43,959 nucleotides of DNA from Pararhodospirillum photometricum DSM 122 (lineage in GTDB: Bacteria; Pseudomonadota; Alphaproteobacteria; Rhodospirillales; Rhodospirillaceae). The position numbers and the translations under genes were made by a program. The notes beneath the pieces are model-generated. The model did not search any database. It had not been told where the DNA came from and saw only the letters and a program-made list of their open reading frames with translations. The first letter of the stretch is position 1; each line of letters starts with the position of its first letter. This document shows, piece after piece, positions 25,221 through 32,361 of the stretch. The stretch lies in assembly GCF_000284415.1 (NCBI RefSeq), contig NC_017059.1, positions 516,935 through 560,893 of the forward strand. The letters run 5' to 3'.

Positions 25221-25349
25221 GGGGAGGTTGGCTTGGGGGCCAAGGCCGCGTGAGGGGAAAGTTTTAACCATCAACAGGGCTGAAACGACTCGATTTCCTG
25301 TCCCAGCCGAGGCATCCTGCCCCCGTACACCGGGAACGGGAGAATTTCG

Positions 25350-25793
25350 ATGGAGGATGGGTTCGCGGCGGCCATGGACCATGTGGCGCAAGGAAAGTCC
25401 CGAGGGCTGCGTCTCGATCTGGAACCTGAGGGGTTGCAGCCCTCGTTTTTGATCGGTCTGACATTCGGGATGCTCTACGCCGATCCCCTGGGGATCTTGT
25501 CCCGAAGATGGGTCACGATCCGCCAGTTGGAGGGGGACCCCCCGGAAAAGTTCATGACCTTCTGCTGGCACAAGCACGCAGCCCGCTCGTTTCGCTTCGA
25601 GCGCGTCTATGACGTCTTTGATACCAACGGAGAGGTGTTGGCAGGGCGCACCTTCTTCGGTCGCTACGGCTTGCGCATCAAGATCATGGATCCCTATCCG
25701 GCTGGTCCGTCTCCGAAAGCCCCTTCTGTTGACCGGGTGAGCGTGGCACGCCGTGGAAGGCCGTACAAAAACGAAGTCTATGTTTCCCCTTAG
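25350..25793 (+). CDS. Hypothetical protein with possible WYL-like segment
   Basis: A 147-residue protein; start has GGGAGA 6 bases ahead. Residues about 43-100 (YADPLGILSRRWVTIRQLEG, then a CW and RSFRFERVYDVFDTNGEV) look like the core of a WYL domain, which binds nucleic acid ligands or nucleotides in regulators of defence systems. No DNA-binding domain is fused to it. The resemblance is by eye only. It sits downstream of higBA and may be cargo. Confidence 0.55.
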   Translation: MEDGFAAAMDHVAQGKSRGLRLDLEPEGLQPSFLIGLTFGMLYADPLGILSRRWVTIRQLEGDPPEKFMTFCWHKHAARSFRFERVYDVFDTNGEVLAGRTFFGRYGLRIKIMDPYPAGPSPKAPSVDRVSVARRGRPYKNEVYVSP

Positions 25794-25808
25794 AGGATGG
25801 AGCCCCTT

Positions 25809-26285
25809 ATGTCTCTGATAAAAAAACGACAAACATTGTTCGGTTTTGCATATTTTATTTGTTTTATCGCCTTTGCTTCTAACTCCCATGCCGATGTTGG
25901 AGTTTCTAGAGATGTATTCATTGATAAATTCACCCCAATCGGCTTCTCTTTTGAAAAGGGTTCTGATGTAAAAGGGGCCGAGAACTGGGTTGGTAACGGA
26001 AAAGATAGCGTCATCCAATTGATCGGTCCCAAGAAAGATCTTGGTGAGGTTTCCTTGATGCAAGCTTTTGATCAGGATAAAGAGCGTAACCTCCATAAGT
26101 TCATCGTGGCCATGTCTTTTGTGAATATTGTTGTCCCTAGTTGGGATGTTAAAGAAATGAGGGCGTGGCTTGCTCAAGCTATTAAAGAGCAAGGTGGGAA
26201 AGAAATAAGAGATGGAAAGGAGATTTCCATGACAGTTGTTAAGGAAATGGGAATGACCACCATCACGATCTCTCCTGTCCACTAA
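25809..26285 (+). CDS. AT-rich putative secreted protein
   Basis: A 158-residue protein with a Sec signal (MSLIKKRQ, hydrophobic GFAYFICFIAFAS, cleavage near SHA before DVGVS). The mature part is mixed alpha/beta (FTPIGFSFEKGSDVKG, IVAMSFVNIVVPSWDVKEM). Its base composition is far more AT-rich than its neighbours, with codons the host rarely uses, a sign of recent transfer. GGAG 8 bases ahead selects 25809 over the ATG at 25797. Family not recognised. Confidence 0.7.
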   Translation: MSLIKKRQTLFGFAYFICFIAFASNSHADVGVSRDVFIDKFTPIGFSFEKGSDVKGAENWVGNGKDSVIQLIGPKKDLGEVSLMQAFDQDKERNLHKFIVAMSFVNIVVPSWDVKEMRAWLAQAIKEQGGKEIRDGKEISMTVVKEMGMTTITISPVH

Positions 26286-26306
26286 CCGTATCATCTCAAC
26301 ACCATA

Positions 26307-26561
26307 CTACCGGCGAATGGGGGATAGCGCGTCTGGAAGAGACGCGCAGAGAGAAGGGTGCAAGACGCGGATGACGGTGATTTGCGCCTTGAAGGAGCAC
26401 AGGCAGTCCGGGTTTGAGCACCGGTAGGTGACTTCGCGCACGATCTCCGTGAGTTGCTCGGTCTTGACGGTGCGGGCCAAGGTGCGGCACGCCGGGCAGG
26501 CCGTGCGGGCCCCATCGTAGGGAGGGCGTCTGTTTTCGAGCATGGGCTTTTGCGAGATCAT
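26307..26561 (-). CDS. Ogr/Delta-like zinc-finger transcription activator
   Basis: An 84-residue protein with the Ogr/Delta metal-binding pattern: CPAC near 22-25 and CSNPDCLCSF near 48-56, then AQITVIRVLHP. In P2 and P4 phages Ogr/Delta turns on the late (tail, capsid) promoters. It overlaps the Ner-like gene by ATGA (26558-26561). Its targets here would be the tail genes at 28-32 kb, many of which are missing or broken. Confidence 0.8.
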   Translation of the reverse strand: MISQKPMLENRRPPYDGARTACPACRTLARTVKTEQLTEIVREVTYRCSNPDCLCSFKAQITVIRVLHPSLCASLPDALSPIRR

Positions 26562-26857
26562 GGAGCCTGTTCCTTAAGGGGGCGCTGGGCCGAACGGGCC
26601 GGGCGCTTCAGGGAGCCATCGGGGTTGAAGTGCTCTGGAAACAGGACACCCGGTGCCACATCGACCGCCTGGGCCATTCGCGCCATGAGAGGCCGGGAGC
26701 GGCGACCCTGAGCGGCCACGCACACGGCCGCCGGCGAGACGCCTTCTTCCCGGGCCAGCGCCGTAAAACTCAGACCCTTCTCCTTTAGTTGGAAGAGGAT
26801 CCAGGCGCGCCGCAGGCGTGGACTCTGTGGTATGACGGTTACAGTTTTAATCACCAT
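26558..26857 (-). CDS. Ner/Nlp-like helix-turn-helix regulator
   Basis: A 99-residue protein similar to phage Mu Ner: SPRLRRAWILFQLKEKGLSF, then TALAREEGVSPAAVC and a basic segment, ending VLFPEHF. Ner proteins repress early phage promoters. It is cotranscribed with the Ogr-like gene. ATG 26857 has GGTGAGG just ahead, a short spacing, so the start could be slightly off. Two CI-type operator sites lie 12-51 bases upstream. Confidence 0.75.
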   Translation of the reverse strand: MVIKTVTVIPQSPRLRRAWILFQLKEKGLSFTALAREEGVSPAAVCVAAQGRRSRPLMARMAQAVDVAPGVLFPEHFNPDGSLKRPARSAQRPLKEQAP

Positions 26858-26868
26858 GACCTCACCAT

Positions 26869-26886
26869 GTCCCGTTTTTGGGGAGC
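26869..26886. promoter_or_regulatory. CI-type operator site A
   Basis: TGTCCCGTTTTTGGGGAG matches, in reverse orientation, 15 of 18 bases of the perfect palindrome at 27241. It lies between the Ner-like start and its candidate -10 box. Confidence 0.6.
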
Positions 26887-26890
26887 GAGC

Positions 26891-26908
26891 AACCCCGATT
26901 ATGGGACA
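26891..26908. promoter_or_regulatory. CI-type operator site B overlapping a minus-strand -10 box
   Basis: AACCCCGATTATGGGACA keeps the CCC-N6-GGGACA half of the same palindrome, 22 bases from site A. On the minus strand its centre reads CATAAT, a plausible -10 box for the Ner-Ogr operon, so binding here would block transcription. Confidence 0.55.
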
Positions 26909-27000
26909 TAGAGGCGATTTTTGCCACAGGCTCGCCTCACTCCCGCCGTGGACTCGGCGGAAGTTTAGAACCAACACGAAAAGGGAGGTTTTTCCACCCC

Positions 27001-27522
27001 ATGCCAACCCCAGGTCCTTTCCGGCTCGCTTTGGCCGTGCGACTGCGGGAGGTGGAAACCCGCTTGGGCAGTCAAGCCCGGGTCTGTGAGGTGGCCGGTG
27101 TGGGCCGATCAACCTGGGCCCGGTGGGTTGCGGGCGAGAGCGACCCTGGTTTCGAGGCGCTGTCTCGTCTTGCCGTTGCGGCAAAGGTAAGTTTGGATTG
27201 GCTGGCAACGGGGAGCGATCAGCAGGGCGGTGGGGGGTCTTGTCCCAAAAACGGGACAGATCCCAGCCCCTCTCCCCCGACCTTGGACGAGGCCTTTCTG
27301 GCTCATGTCGCTGATGGCATCGCCTCGGTCTATGCCGAGGAAGCGGCCCGGCTGTCCCCTCGTGACCTGGGCCGCCTCTCGGGCCGTCTCGTCAACGACC
27401 TCGTTGGGACCTATAGCGACCCCGTCGAGCGGGAGGTGGGCTTGCGAGTGCTGTTGACGCGCTTGCGCCAGGACCTCCGCGCCGCCCCCGACAGCCCCGA
27501 GGCTCGTAAACACTCGGCCTGA
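27001..27522 (+). CDS. CI-like phage repressor (XRE-type HTH)
   Basis: A 173-residue protein. The HTH covers about 10-62 (LAVRLREVETRLGSQARVCE, VAGVGRSTWARW, LAVAAKVSLDWLATG), typical of CI/XRE repressors of defective prophages. A Gly/Pro linker (63-90) is followed by a helical C-terminus; no peptidase domain is seen, so induction would not be by RecA self-cleavage. It is divergent from ner-ogr. GGGAGG is 12 bases upstream. A perfect copy of the operator lies inside its own linker-coding DNA. Confidence 0.8.
   Translation: MPTPGPFRLALAVRLREVETRLGSQARVCEVAGVGRSTWARWVAGESDPGFEALSRLAVAAKVSLDWLATGSDQQGGGGSCPKNGTDPSPSPPTLDEAFLAHVADGIASVYAEEAARLSPRDLGRLSGRLVNDLVGTYSDPVEREVGLRVLLTRLRQDLRAAPDSPEARKHSA
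27241..27258. promoter_or_regulatory. CI-type operator site C inside the repressor gene
   Basis: TGTCCCAAAAACGGGACA: perfect six-base arms with a six-base spacer. It lies within the repressor's coding region, in the linker after the HTH. Confidence 0.6.
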
Positions 27523-27622
27523 GGTTGGTGCGTCCCTAGGGTGTGCGATCAATCAGAACAAGAAAATCCCGTCAAGAGAGCTTTTCCATCAGATTGATCG
27601 GGAATGGCCGTGCCGCTCCACC

Positions 27623-27664
27623 GATGCCGGGACGCCCACCGGAAAAGAGTTACCTCGGTTACCT
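27623..27664 (+). repeat. Left arm of the 42-bp inverted repeat
   Basis: Begins GATGCCGGGACGCCCACCGG and ends GTTACCT. It matches the reverse complement of 27872-27913 at 40 of 42 positions, the first 33 without a mismatch. Confidence 0.9.
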
Positions 27665-27887
27665 CCGGGGCGAGACCACTTTAACCGTTTGATAAAAAAC
27701 GTTTTTTTCGTAACTCGGACAGAGACACTTGGGGTTACCTCCTAGGGGGTAATTCAGTTACGTCTCTGTTTTTATTGCATATTTTATTTTGGAAAAGTGC
27801 CTTTCAAAAACGGTTACCTCGTAACCCGAAAGTGCCCTTTTGGTAACGGAAATATCTCTTTTATATCAATAAGGTAACTTAGGTAAC
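27649..27887. repeat. Iteron-like GTTACC/GGTAAC motifs
   Basis: GTTACC or its complement occurs at 27649, 27658, 27734, 27813, 27821, 27842, 27873 and 27882, with one-base variants at 27710 and 27756. The pair at 27812-27826 forms the palindrome GGTTAC-CTC-GTAACC. The density resembles replication iterons or a multi-site operator. Confidence 0.6.
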
Positions 27888-27913
27888 TCTTTTCCGGTGG
27901 GCGTCCCGGCATC
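27872..27913 (-). repeat. Right arm of the 42-bp inverted repeat
   Basis: Reverse complement of the left arm with two mismatches. The arms enclose 207 bases. No target-site duplication is seen outside them. Confidence 0.9.
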
Positions 27914-27967
27914 TTTGGAAGTTACGCGCCATGCGTGTACACCCCCCTGTACCGAGGTTTTCCGTGC

Positions 27968-28961
27968 TTAGGGTTCTTCGGGAGCGGCGCTCTCGGCCGA
28001 CAGTGAGGTGGTATAGCCACCGCTCCCATCAACAGCGTGGGTCACTTCATGCACCCACCACTCGACCGCATCGAGCTCGGGTCTAAAGCCGGCAACGCGA
28101 AACGTCTGCCCGGCCACCACATCAGCACGCCCCCGCGCCAGAGAGAGGCGCAGGGACATTTGCGAGCGCTGCAACGCTGCCCAATGAGCCTCTGCGGCTG
28201 CCTTGGCCTCGGCTTCGCTGGGGTAGGTCTTTTTGAGGGTCTTGGGCTGCTTCTCGGCTCCGGCCAGCACGGTTTTGGTTTTAGCCTCCCCCCATGCCTG
28301 CCACTTGGCTTGGACTCCACTCACACTTCCCTCGCGGTCGGTGACCTCGAAATCGTGCGTGACGGTCTCGGTCCTCTGGAGGGTCAGGGTTGGCAAGCGT
28401 CCCCCGCTGGCGGTCACCCCCACCGCCGCGTGGCGTAAACAGCAACCGGCTGTCCTTGACCGTGGCGACCGCGTCAAAGCGTTCACCGAGCCGGGTGAGA
28501 AAGTGGGCGTCGCTCTCATTTGTCTGGTCCACGTGGGGGATGGCGGTCCCGGCCAGCGACGACGCGACGGCGGGGTGAAGTCCATTGCGCTCGGCGATTT
28601 GAGCGATGATCTCCCCCACGGTCTGGCCGTCGTAGGCCAGCTCGCGTTGGGTTTTGAGCCCTGCGGTAAAATCGGCCGCTCTGGCTTTGATGGTGATTTG
28701 ATCGGGCGGGCCCGAGTGGCCGACTTGATCCACCCGGTAGGTCCCCTTATCAACCAATCGCTCACCGTCCCAGCCCAGCGCCAAGCGCAGGACAACACCG
28801 CGTCGAGGCAGGGCCACCCGGCCGTCAGGGTCGGCAATGACCAAAGATAGTTCGTCTGAATCGAGGCCTGGCTTATCGGATAGCGTCAAACTGACCAAAG
28901 AGCGCGCCACCGCTTCGGTCACGTCTTGGGCGTCGGCCGTCAGGGACCAGCGGGCCTTCAT
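27968..28961 (-). pseudogene. Phage late control protein D (gpD), frameshifted
   Basis: P2 gpD-like tail/baseplate protein. The first part (28961 to about 28422) starts MKARWSLTADAQDVTE and carries LTLSDKPGLDSDELSLVIAD and FLTRLGERFDAVATVKDSRLL. The second part continues in another frame with GVTASGGRLPTLTLQRTETV, DFEVTDREG and the C-terminal VEWWVHEVTHAVDGSGGYTT. The break is at a run of five C (28417-28421); four would restore one frame of about 330 residues. Either a real mutation in a decaying prophage or a sequencing error. Its start overlaps the gpU stop. Confidence 0.82.
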
Positions 28962-29386
28962 GGTAAGCTGGCCAGCAAGTCGCCGGCCTGGCTCGGGTCT
29001 CTGTCTCCGTCAGGGTAGCGGACAAGAGACAGGGTAAACTCGACCCGTCTCGCCACGCCGTTGGGGAGGTGGTAGGTCGAGGTCTCGTTGACCTCCCGTA
29101 TAAACCAACGTCCCGCGTTGCGCCCAATCCCGTCCACCAGGATCCATGATTTCCCTTCGGCCGCCATGGCCCTGAGCCGGTCGAGGCACGCCACCCCACC
29201 GGTCAGTTCCGGCATGAGGGCGCCGGACAAAGTCAGAGTCTCTTCTCCTGGCCCCAGGTACTGGTACGCTGGCGCGGCGCCGGCCCGCTCTTTGCTGCCC
29301 CAGCGGTGGGGCGTGGCCCGCTGCCGGTTGTCCCATGGTGCCGTGGTCAAGTCGAAGACAAAGAGCCCGAGGGTTGCCAAGGGCAT
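28958..29386 (-). CDS. Phage tail protein gpU
   Basis: A 142-residue P2 gpU-like tail completion protein. Marks: MPLATLGLFVFDL, RWGSKERAGAAPAYQYLGPG, ETLTLSGALMPE, WILVDGIGRNAGRWFIREV and EFTLSLVRY. It sits between the tape measure and gpD, the same T-U-D order as in P2. It overlaps gpD by ATGA and starts three bases after the tape-measure stop, with AAGGATGG ahead. Confidence 0.88.
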   Translation of the reverse strand: MPLATLGLFVFDLTTAPWDNRQRATPHRWGSKERAGAAPAYQYLGPGEETLTLSGALMPELTGGVACLDRLRAMAAEGKSWILVDGIGRNAGRWFIREVNETSTYHLPNGVARRVEFTLSLVRYPDGDRDPSQAGDLLASLP

Positions 29387-29389
29387 TTT

Positions 29390-31798
29390 TTACCATCCTT
29401 CCACGCCATCATGCAGCGCGGCTCGGGACCGAGAGCGATCGGCCGCCTCTCGGGCAGCCAACTCCCGGCGCACAGCCTGAGCCACAGCCTGCGGGTCCAT
29501 CCCCGGCGCTGCCTGAATGACGATCTCGTATTTCTGGTTGTAGGTTACGGTGTTCGAAGGGGCCTCTGTGACAGGTCCCCGACCCGTTGTTTGCACAACG
29601 ACCTCGGGCCGCACGGTCGGCGCAATGGTGACCTTGGGCACCTCGAACGGTATGGACTGCGGCAAAGCCGGGCCCTGGGCTGCCCGCTCGATGGGGATCG
29701 ACGTTGTCGGTGCTGCCAGGGGTTTGGGCGCGATGAACGGTGCCGGAGGCGTGTTGAGGGACCGGCTTGGGGGTGGGGCAAGCGGTGTGAGTGTGGCCCG
29801 CTCGATGGGGATCGGCGCCGCCGGCGGTGTCAGGGGTTTGGGCGCAACGAACGGTGCCGGAGGCGTGTTGAGGGGCCGGCTTGGGGGAGGGGCAAGCGGT
29901 GTCAGCGCGGCCCGCTCGATGGGGATCGGCGCCGCCGGCGGTGTCAGAGGTTTGGGCGCAACGAACGGTGTCGTGGCTACCGAGGGCACCCCTGGCGACG
30001 GTTTTGTTTCCCCCCCGAACCACCCCTTAACGGCGCCCAAGCCGTCCCGCAGGGCCCCGAGGGTCCGAGAGAGCCCACCCAAAACCCCGTCCCAGAGTTG
30101 GGCGAAGAACTCGCGCAGAGGCCCCCAGGTAGCTTCAATGAGCCCGAGGGGAGACCAAGAGAACAGCGTCTTGACCCCGTCCCAAGCCGTCCCCGCTGTC
30201 TCTGTCACGCTGGCAAACCAGTTTTGCACACCTGTCCATGCGTCGTTGAGCAGAGCAGGGATCGCGCCCAGCGCCTGCCCCAAGGCAATGCCGGCCGATC
30301 TCGCGCCGGCCAATGACTCCGTTGTTGCGGTCACTGGAGAGACCAGGGCCCCAAACCACTGGACGAGAGGCACAAGGGCGTCCACGACAGGCGCAAAAAA
30401 GGACGCGACAGGGGCGAAGGCGGTCCTGAGAGCAGCAACCACCGGGGCAACCCCCGCAGAGAGCCCCTCCCAGAGGCCCGCAAAGAAGGCTTTGACCGGC
30501 TCCCAATACGCGATCAGAAGGCCTGCGCCAACGGTGAGGGCCGTCAAGGCCAAGCCAAGGGGGTTGGCCAGCAAAGCCATGCTCAGGGTGCGCAAGCCCC
30601 CCAGCACCACGGGGAGCGCTCGGCCCAGGCCGGATAACAACGCTCCCCCCAAACCTCTGAGACCCGGGGTTAGGAGACCAAGGGTGGTGATGGAGTAGCG
30701 CAAAACAGCAAACGGCCCCAGCAGCCCGGCCACGGTCAGGGCCAGGGCTCCGCCGGCAACCGAAGCTGTGGCCAAGCCGACCCCGACTTTGAGGAGAGTA
30801 CTGGCCAGCTCAGGGTTGGTCTTGACCCATGTCGTTGCAACGCTGAGAACCTCGGACGCGCTTTGCACCAACTCACGTAGCGGTCCTTTGCTCGTGAACA
30901 ACAGGGCAATATTCAACCCTTCCCAGGCGCTGCTCAGGCCGTCCAAATCGCCCCGGACGTTGTCCGCCATCGTCTTGGCAACCTGTTTGGCTTCCCCGGC
31001 CGTGCCCTTCAAAACATCCCGAAATTTGGCGATAGCGCCGGCACCGGCTTGGTCGATCAGGGCCGCCAGCGCCCCTCCCGCCTCTTCGCCCGCCACTCCG
31101 GCGAAGAGAGCCAAGCGCTGGCCGGACCCCATTTTCTCCGTCTTCTGCGCCAGCTCATCAAGGACGTCGATGATCGGGCGCATATTGCCTTCGGCGTCCG
31201 TGGTTTTGATTTTCAACCCGTCCAAGGCGTCAGCCGCCGACTTCGGCAACGCCGCCATGCGGTTGACAATCGCCTTCAGGGCGGTACCCGCATCCGATCC
31301 TTGGATGCCGATATTGCCCAACAGCCCCGCCATCGCCGCGGACTCTTCCAGGCTCATACCGGCCTGCTTGGCGATCGGCGCGAGGTACTTCATCGTCTCC
31401 CCCAGGGACGAGAGAGATGTATTCGACCTTGTGAAGGTCCCTACAAGAACATCCCCCACACGCCCCATTTCGCCGGCCTCAAGCCCAAAGCCTGACAAAA
31501 TATTGCTGGCGATATTGGCCGTCTCCCCCAAGTCGGTCCCGGCGGCGGCGGCCAAATCTAGCGTTCCTGGAATAGCTGCCAGAATTTGCTTTGCTGAAAA
31601 GCCGGCCATGCCGAGGTAGGTCATGCCCTCGCCGGCCTGGGTGGCCGAAAAGGCCGTAGAGGCCCCGAGCGCTTCGGCTTTAGCCTGAAGTTCAGCAAAC
31701 TCTGTCCCGGCGGTGTCTAACCGGCCCACCGCTGCCACTTTAGACATGATGGCTTCAAACTCGATGCCGGGCATGGCCAGGGCTGCCGTGCCAGCCAA
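29390..31798 (-). CDS. Phage tail tape measure protein, 5'-truncated
   Basis: An 802-residue fragment of a P2 gpT-like tape measure protein, which sets tail length. The TMP core is seen from the first residues (AMPGIEFEAIMSKVAAVGRL, LGASTAFSATQAGEGMTYLG), then hydrophobic segments near 330-430. A Pro-rich region with 38-residue repeats (about 605-720) and a C-terminal AVRRELAAREAADRSRSRA follow. The expected N-terminal 60-100 residues are missing: in-frame there is a TGA about 32 bases upstream, and the frame opens with only a TTG. The upstream DNA belongs to a TIR gene. Probably non-functional. Confidence 0.8.
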   Translation of the reverse strand: MAGTAALAMPGIEFEAIMSKVAAVGRLDTAGTEFAELQAKAEALGASTAFSATQAGEGMTYLGMAGFSAKQILAAIPGTLDLAAAAGTDLGETANIASNILSGFGLEAGEMGRVGDVLVGTFTRSNTSLSSLGETMKYLAPIAKQAGMSLEESAAMAGLLGNIGIQGSDAGTALKAIVNRMAALPKSAADALDGLKIKTTDAEGNMRPIIDVLDELAQKTEKMGSGQRLALFAGVAGEEAGGALAALIDQAGAGAIAKFRDVLKGTAGEAKQVAKTMADNVRGDLDGLSSAWEGLNIALLFTSKGPLRELVQSASEVLSVATTWVKTNPELASTLLKVGVGLATASVAGGALALTVAGLLGPFAVLRYSITTLGLLTPGLRGLGGALLSGLGRALPVVLGGLRTLSMALLANPLGLALTALTVGAGLLIAYWEPVKAFFAGLWEGLSAGVAPVVAALRTAFAPVASFFAPVVDALVPLVQWFGALVSPVTATTESLAGARSAGIALGQALGAIPALLNDAWTGVQNWFASVTETAGTAWDGVKTLFSWSPLGLIEATWGPLREFFAQLWDGVLGGLSRTLGALRDGLGAVKGWFGGETKPSPGVPSVATTPFVAPKPLTPPAAPIPIERAALTPLAPPPSRPLNTPPAPFVAPKPLTPPAAPIPIERATLTPLAPPPSRSLNTPPAPFIAPKPLAAPTTSIPIERAAQGPALPQSIPFEVPKVTIAPTVRPEVVVQTTGRGPVTEAPSNTVTYNQKYEIVIQAAPGMDPQAVAQAVRRELAAREAADRSRSRAALHDGVEGW
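29683..29975 (-). repeat. 114-bp tandem repeat in the tape measure gene
   Basis: CCCGCTCGATGGGGATCG recurs at 29683, 29797 and 29911, an exact 114-base period (38 codons), with two full units and a partial third. Units encode IERAALTPLAPPPSRPLN-type Pro-rich sequence. Confidence 0.85.
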
Positions 31799-32286
31799 CG
31801 ATACCGACCGTATTGAAAAACACCATCCTCAATCTTCACAAAATCCAAGCCTGTTTTCTTACACTTTACCGAAGAAATCCATTTAAATGATTTAATTAGC
31901 TTATCAAATGCTAGGAGGTAAGAACTTTTGCAATACCAACTCCGAAAATCAACGTACTTCTTCTCGGTCAGAAACCAGGGCATTTCCGCGTCATCGATCT
32001 TGATTGGAATGACCCGAACCTGACTACTCTTCAGTTGAGTGTACATCATCGACCGAAGCTCTTCGTCGACCCACGGCGAGGTGATCGAGTTTGCCGATAC
32101 AACAGCGAAAAGATAGTCGCAGGATGCTAGACCTTCCCCAATTTTGCCGAAGAGCGAGTCGCCCGGCTTGATCTCGACCTCGTCGAGCCACGGGGCAATG
32201 CCGAGTGAGTCAAGGCTCTTAGCGAGACGTCTTACGAACTCTTTGTCTTCAGAACAATGGCACAGAAACACCCTCTTCGCGTTCAC
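31717..32286 (-). CDS. TIR-domain protein, 3' end fused into tape measure DNA
   Basis: About 160 residues of TIR domain (TIR_2 type), often an NAD-cleaving effector in bacterial antiphage systems. Seen: AKRVFLCHCSEDKEFVRRLA, APWLDEVEIKPGDSLFGKI, YLFAVVSANSITSPWVDEEL with candidate catalytic Glu76, and IPIKIDDAEMPWFL. The start is GTG at 32286 with GGAGG 5 bases ahead. After about residue 160 (near 31805) the frame reads the tape measure gene in a wrong frame, so the natural C-terminus is lost. The coding is AT-richer than the host. No partner such as a ThsA-like protein is nearby; function unproven. Confidence 0.72.
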   Translation of the reverse strand: MNAKRVFLCHCSEDKEFVRRLAKSLDSLGIAPWLDEVEIKPGDSLFGKIGEGLASCDYLFAVVSANSITSPWVDEELRSMMYTQLKSSQVRVIPIKIDDAEMPWFLTEKKYVDFRSWYCKSSYLLAFDKLIKSFKWISSVKCKKTGLDFVKIEDGVFQYGRYRWLARQPWPCPASSLKPSCLKWQRWAG

Positions 32287-32361
32287 GACACCCTCCAATC
32301 GCTCTGAAAAAACGGGGGTTCACCTATAAAATATCGTCGAGCCCAGCTCAACCGGAGCTAT

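Larger units (their letters stand above)
27523..27967. other. Non-coding, repeat-rich block (possible origin or regulatory region)
   Basis: A 445-base gap without a gene. It contains a nine-base inverted repeat (27546-27554 / 27592-27600), the 42-bp inverted repeats at 27623 and 27872, and an eight-base one (27719-27726 / 27762-27769). A palindrome AAAAAACGTTTTTT (27694-27707) and about ten GTTACC/GGTAAC motifs are also present. The interior is AT-rich relative to the host. Confidence 0.6.
19670..32298. mobile_element. Integrated, decayed phage/satellite-like element next to tRNA-Thr
   Basis: The region has a tRNA-proximal integrase, excisionase, primase-helicase operon, toxin-antitoxin pair, CI/Ner/Ogr-type regulators, P2-like tail genes (D, U, T remnant) and a TIR gene. 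Capsid, portal, terminase, sheath and lysis genes are absent, gpD is frameshifted and the tape measure is cut. The left end is clear; the right end is placed loosely at the TIR gene, because chromosomal-type sequence resumes at the LysR gene (32577). Confidence 0.75.

Noticed and set aside
24204..26294. 696-codon minus-strand frame
   Set aside because: Antisense to higB, higA and both cargo genes, which have ribosome sites and families; the frame itself has no recognisable domain.
27623..27913. MITE or IS with 42-bp terminal inverted repeats
   Set aside because: No target duplication next to the arms (outside bases are CCACC and TTTGG), and the internal iterated motifs suggest regulation or replication; kept as a finding without a transposon label.
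27523..27967. CRISPR array or retron RNA
   Set aside because: Repeats are inverted or short and unevenly spaced with no spacers, and there is no Cas or reverse transcriptase gene anywhere in the window.
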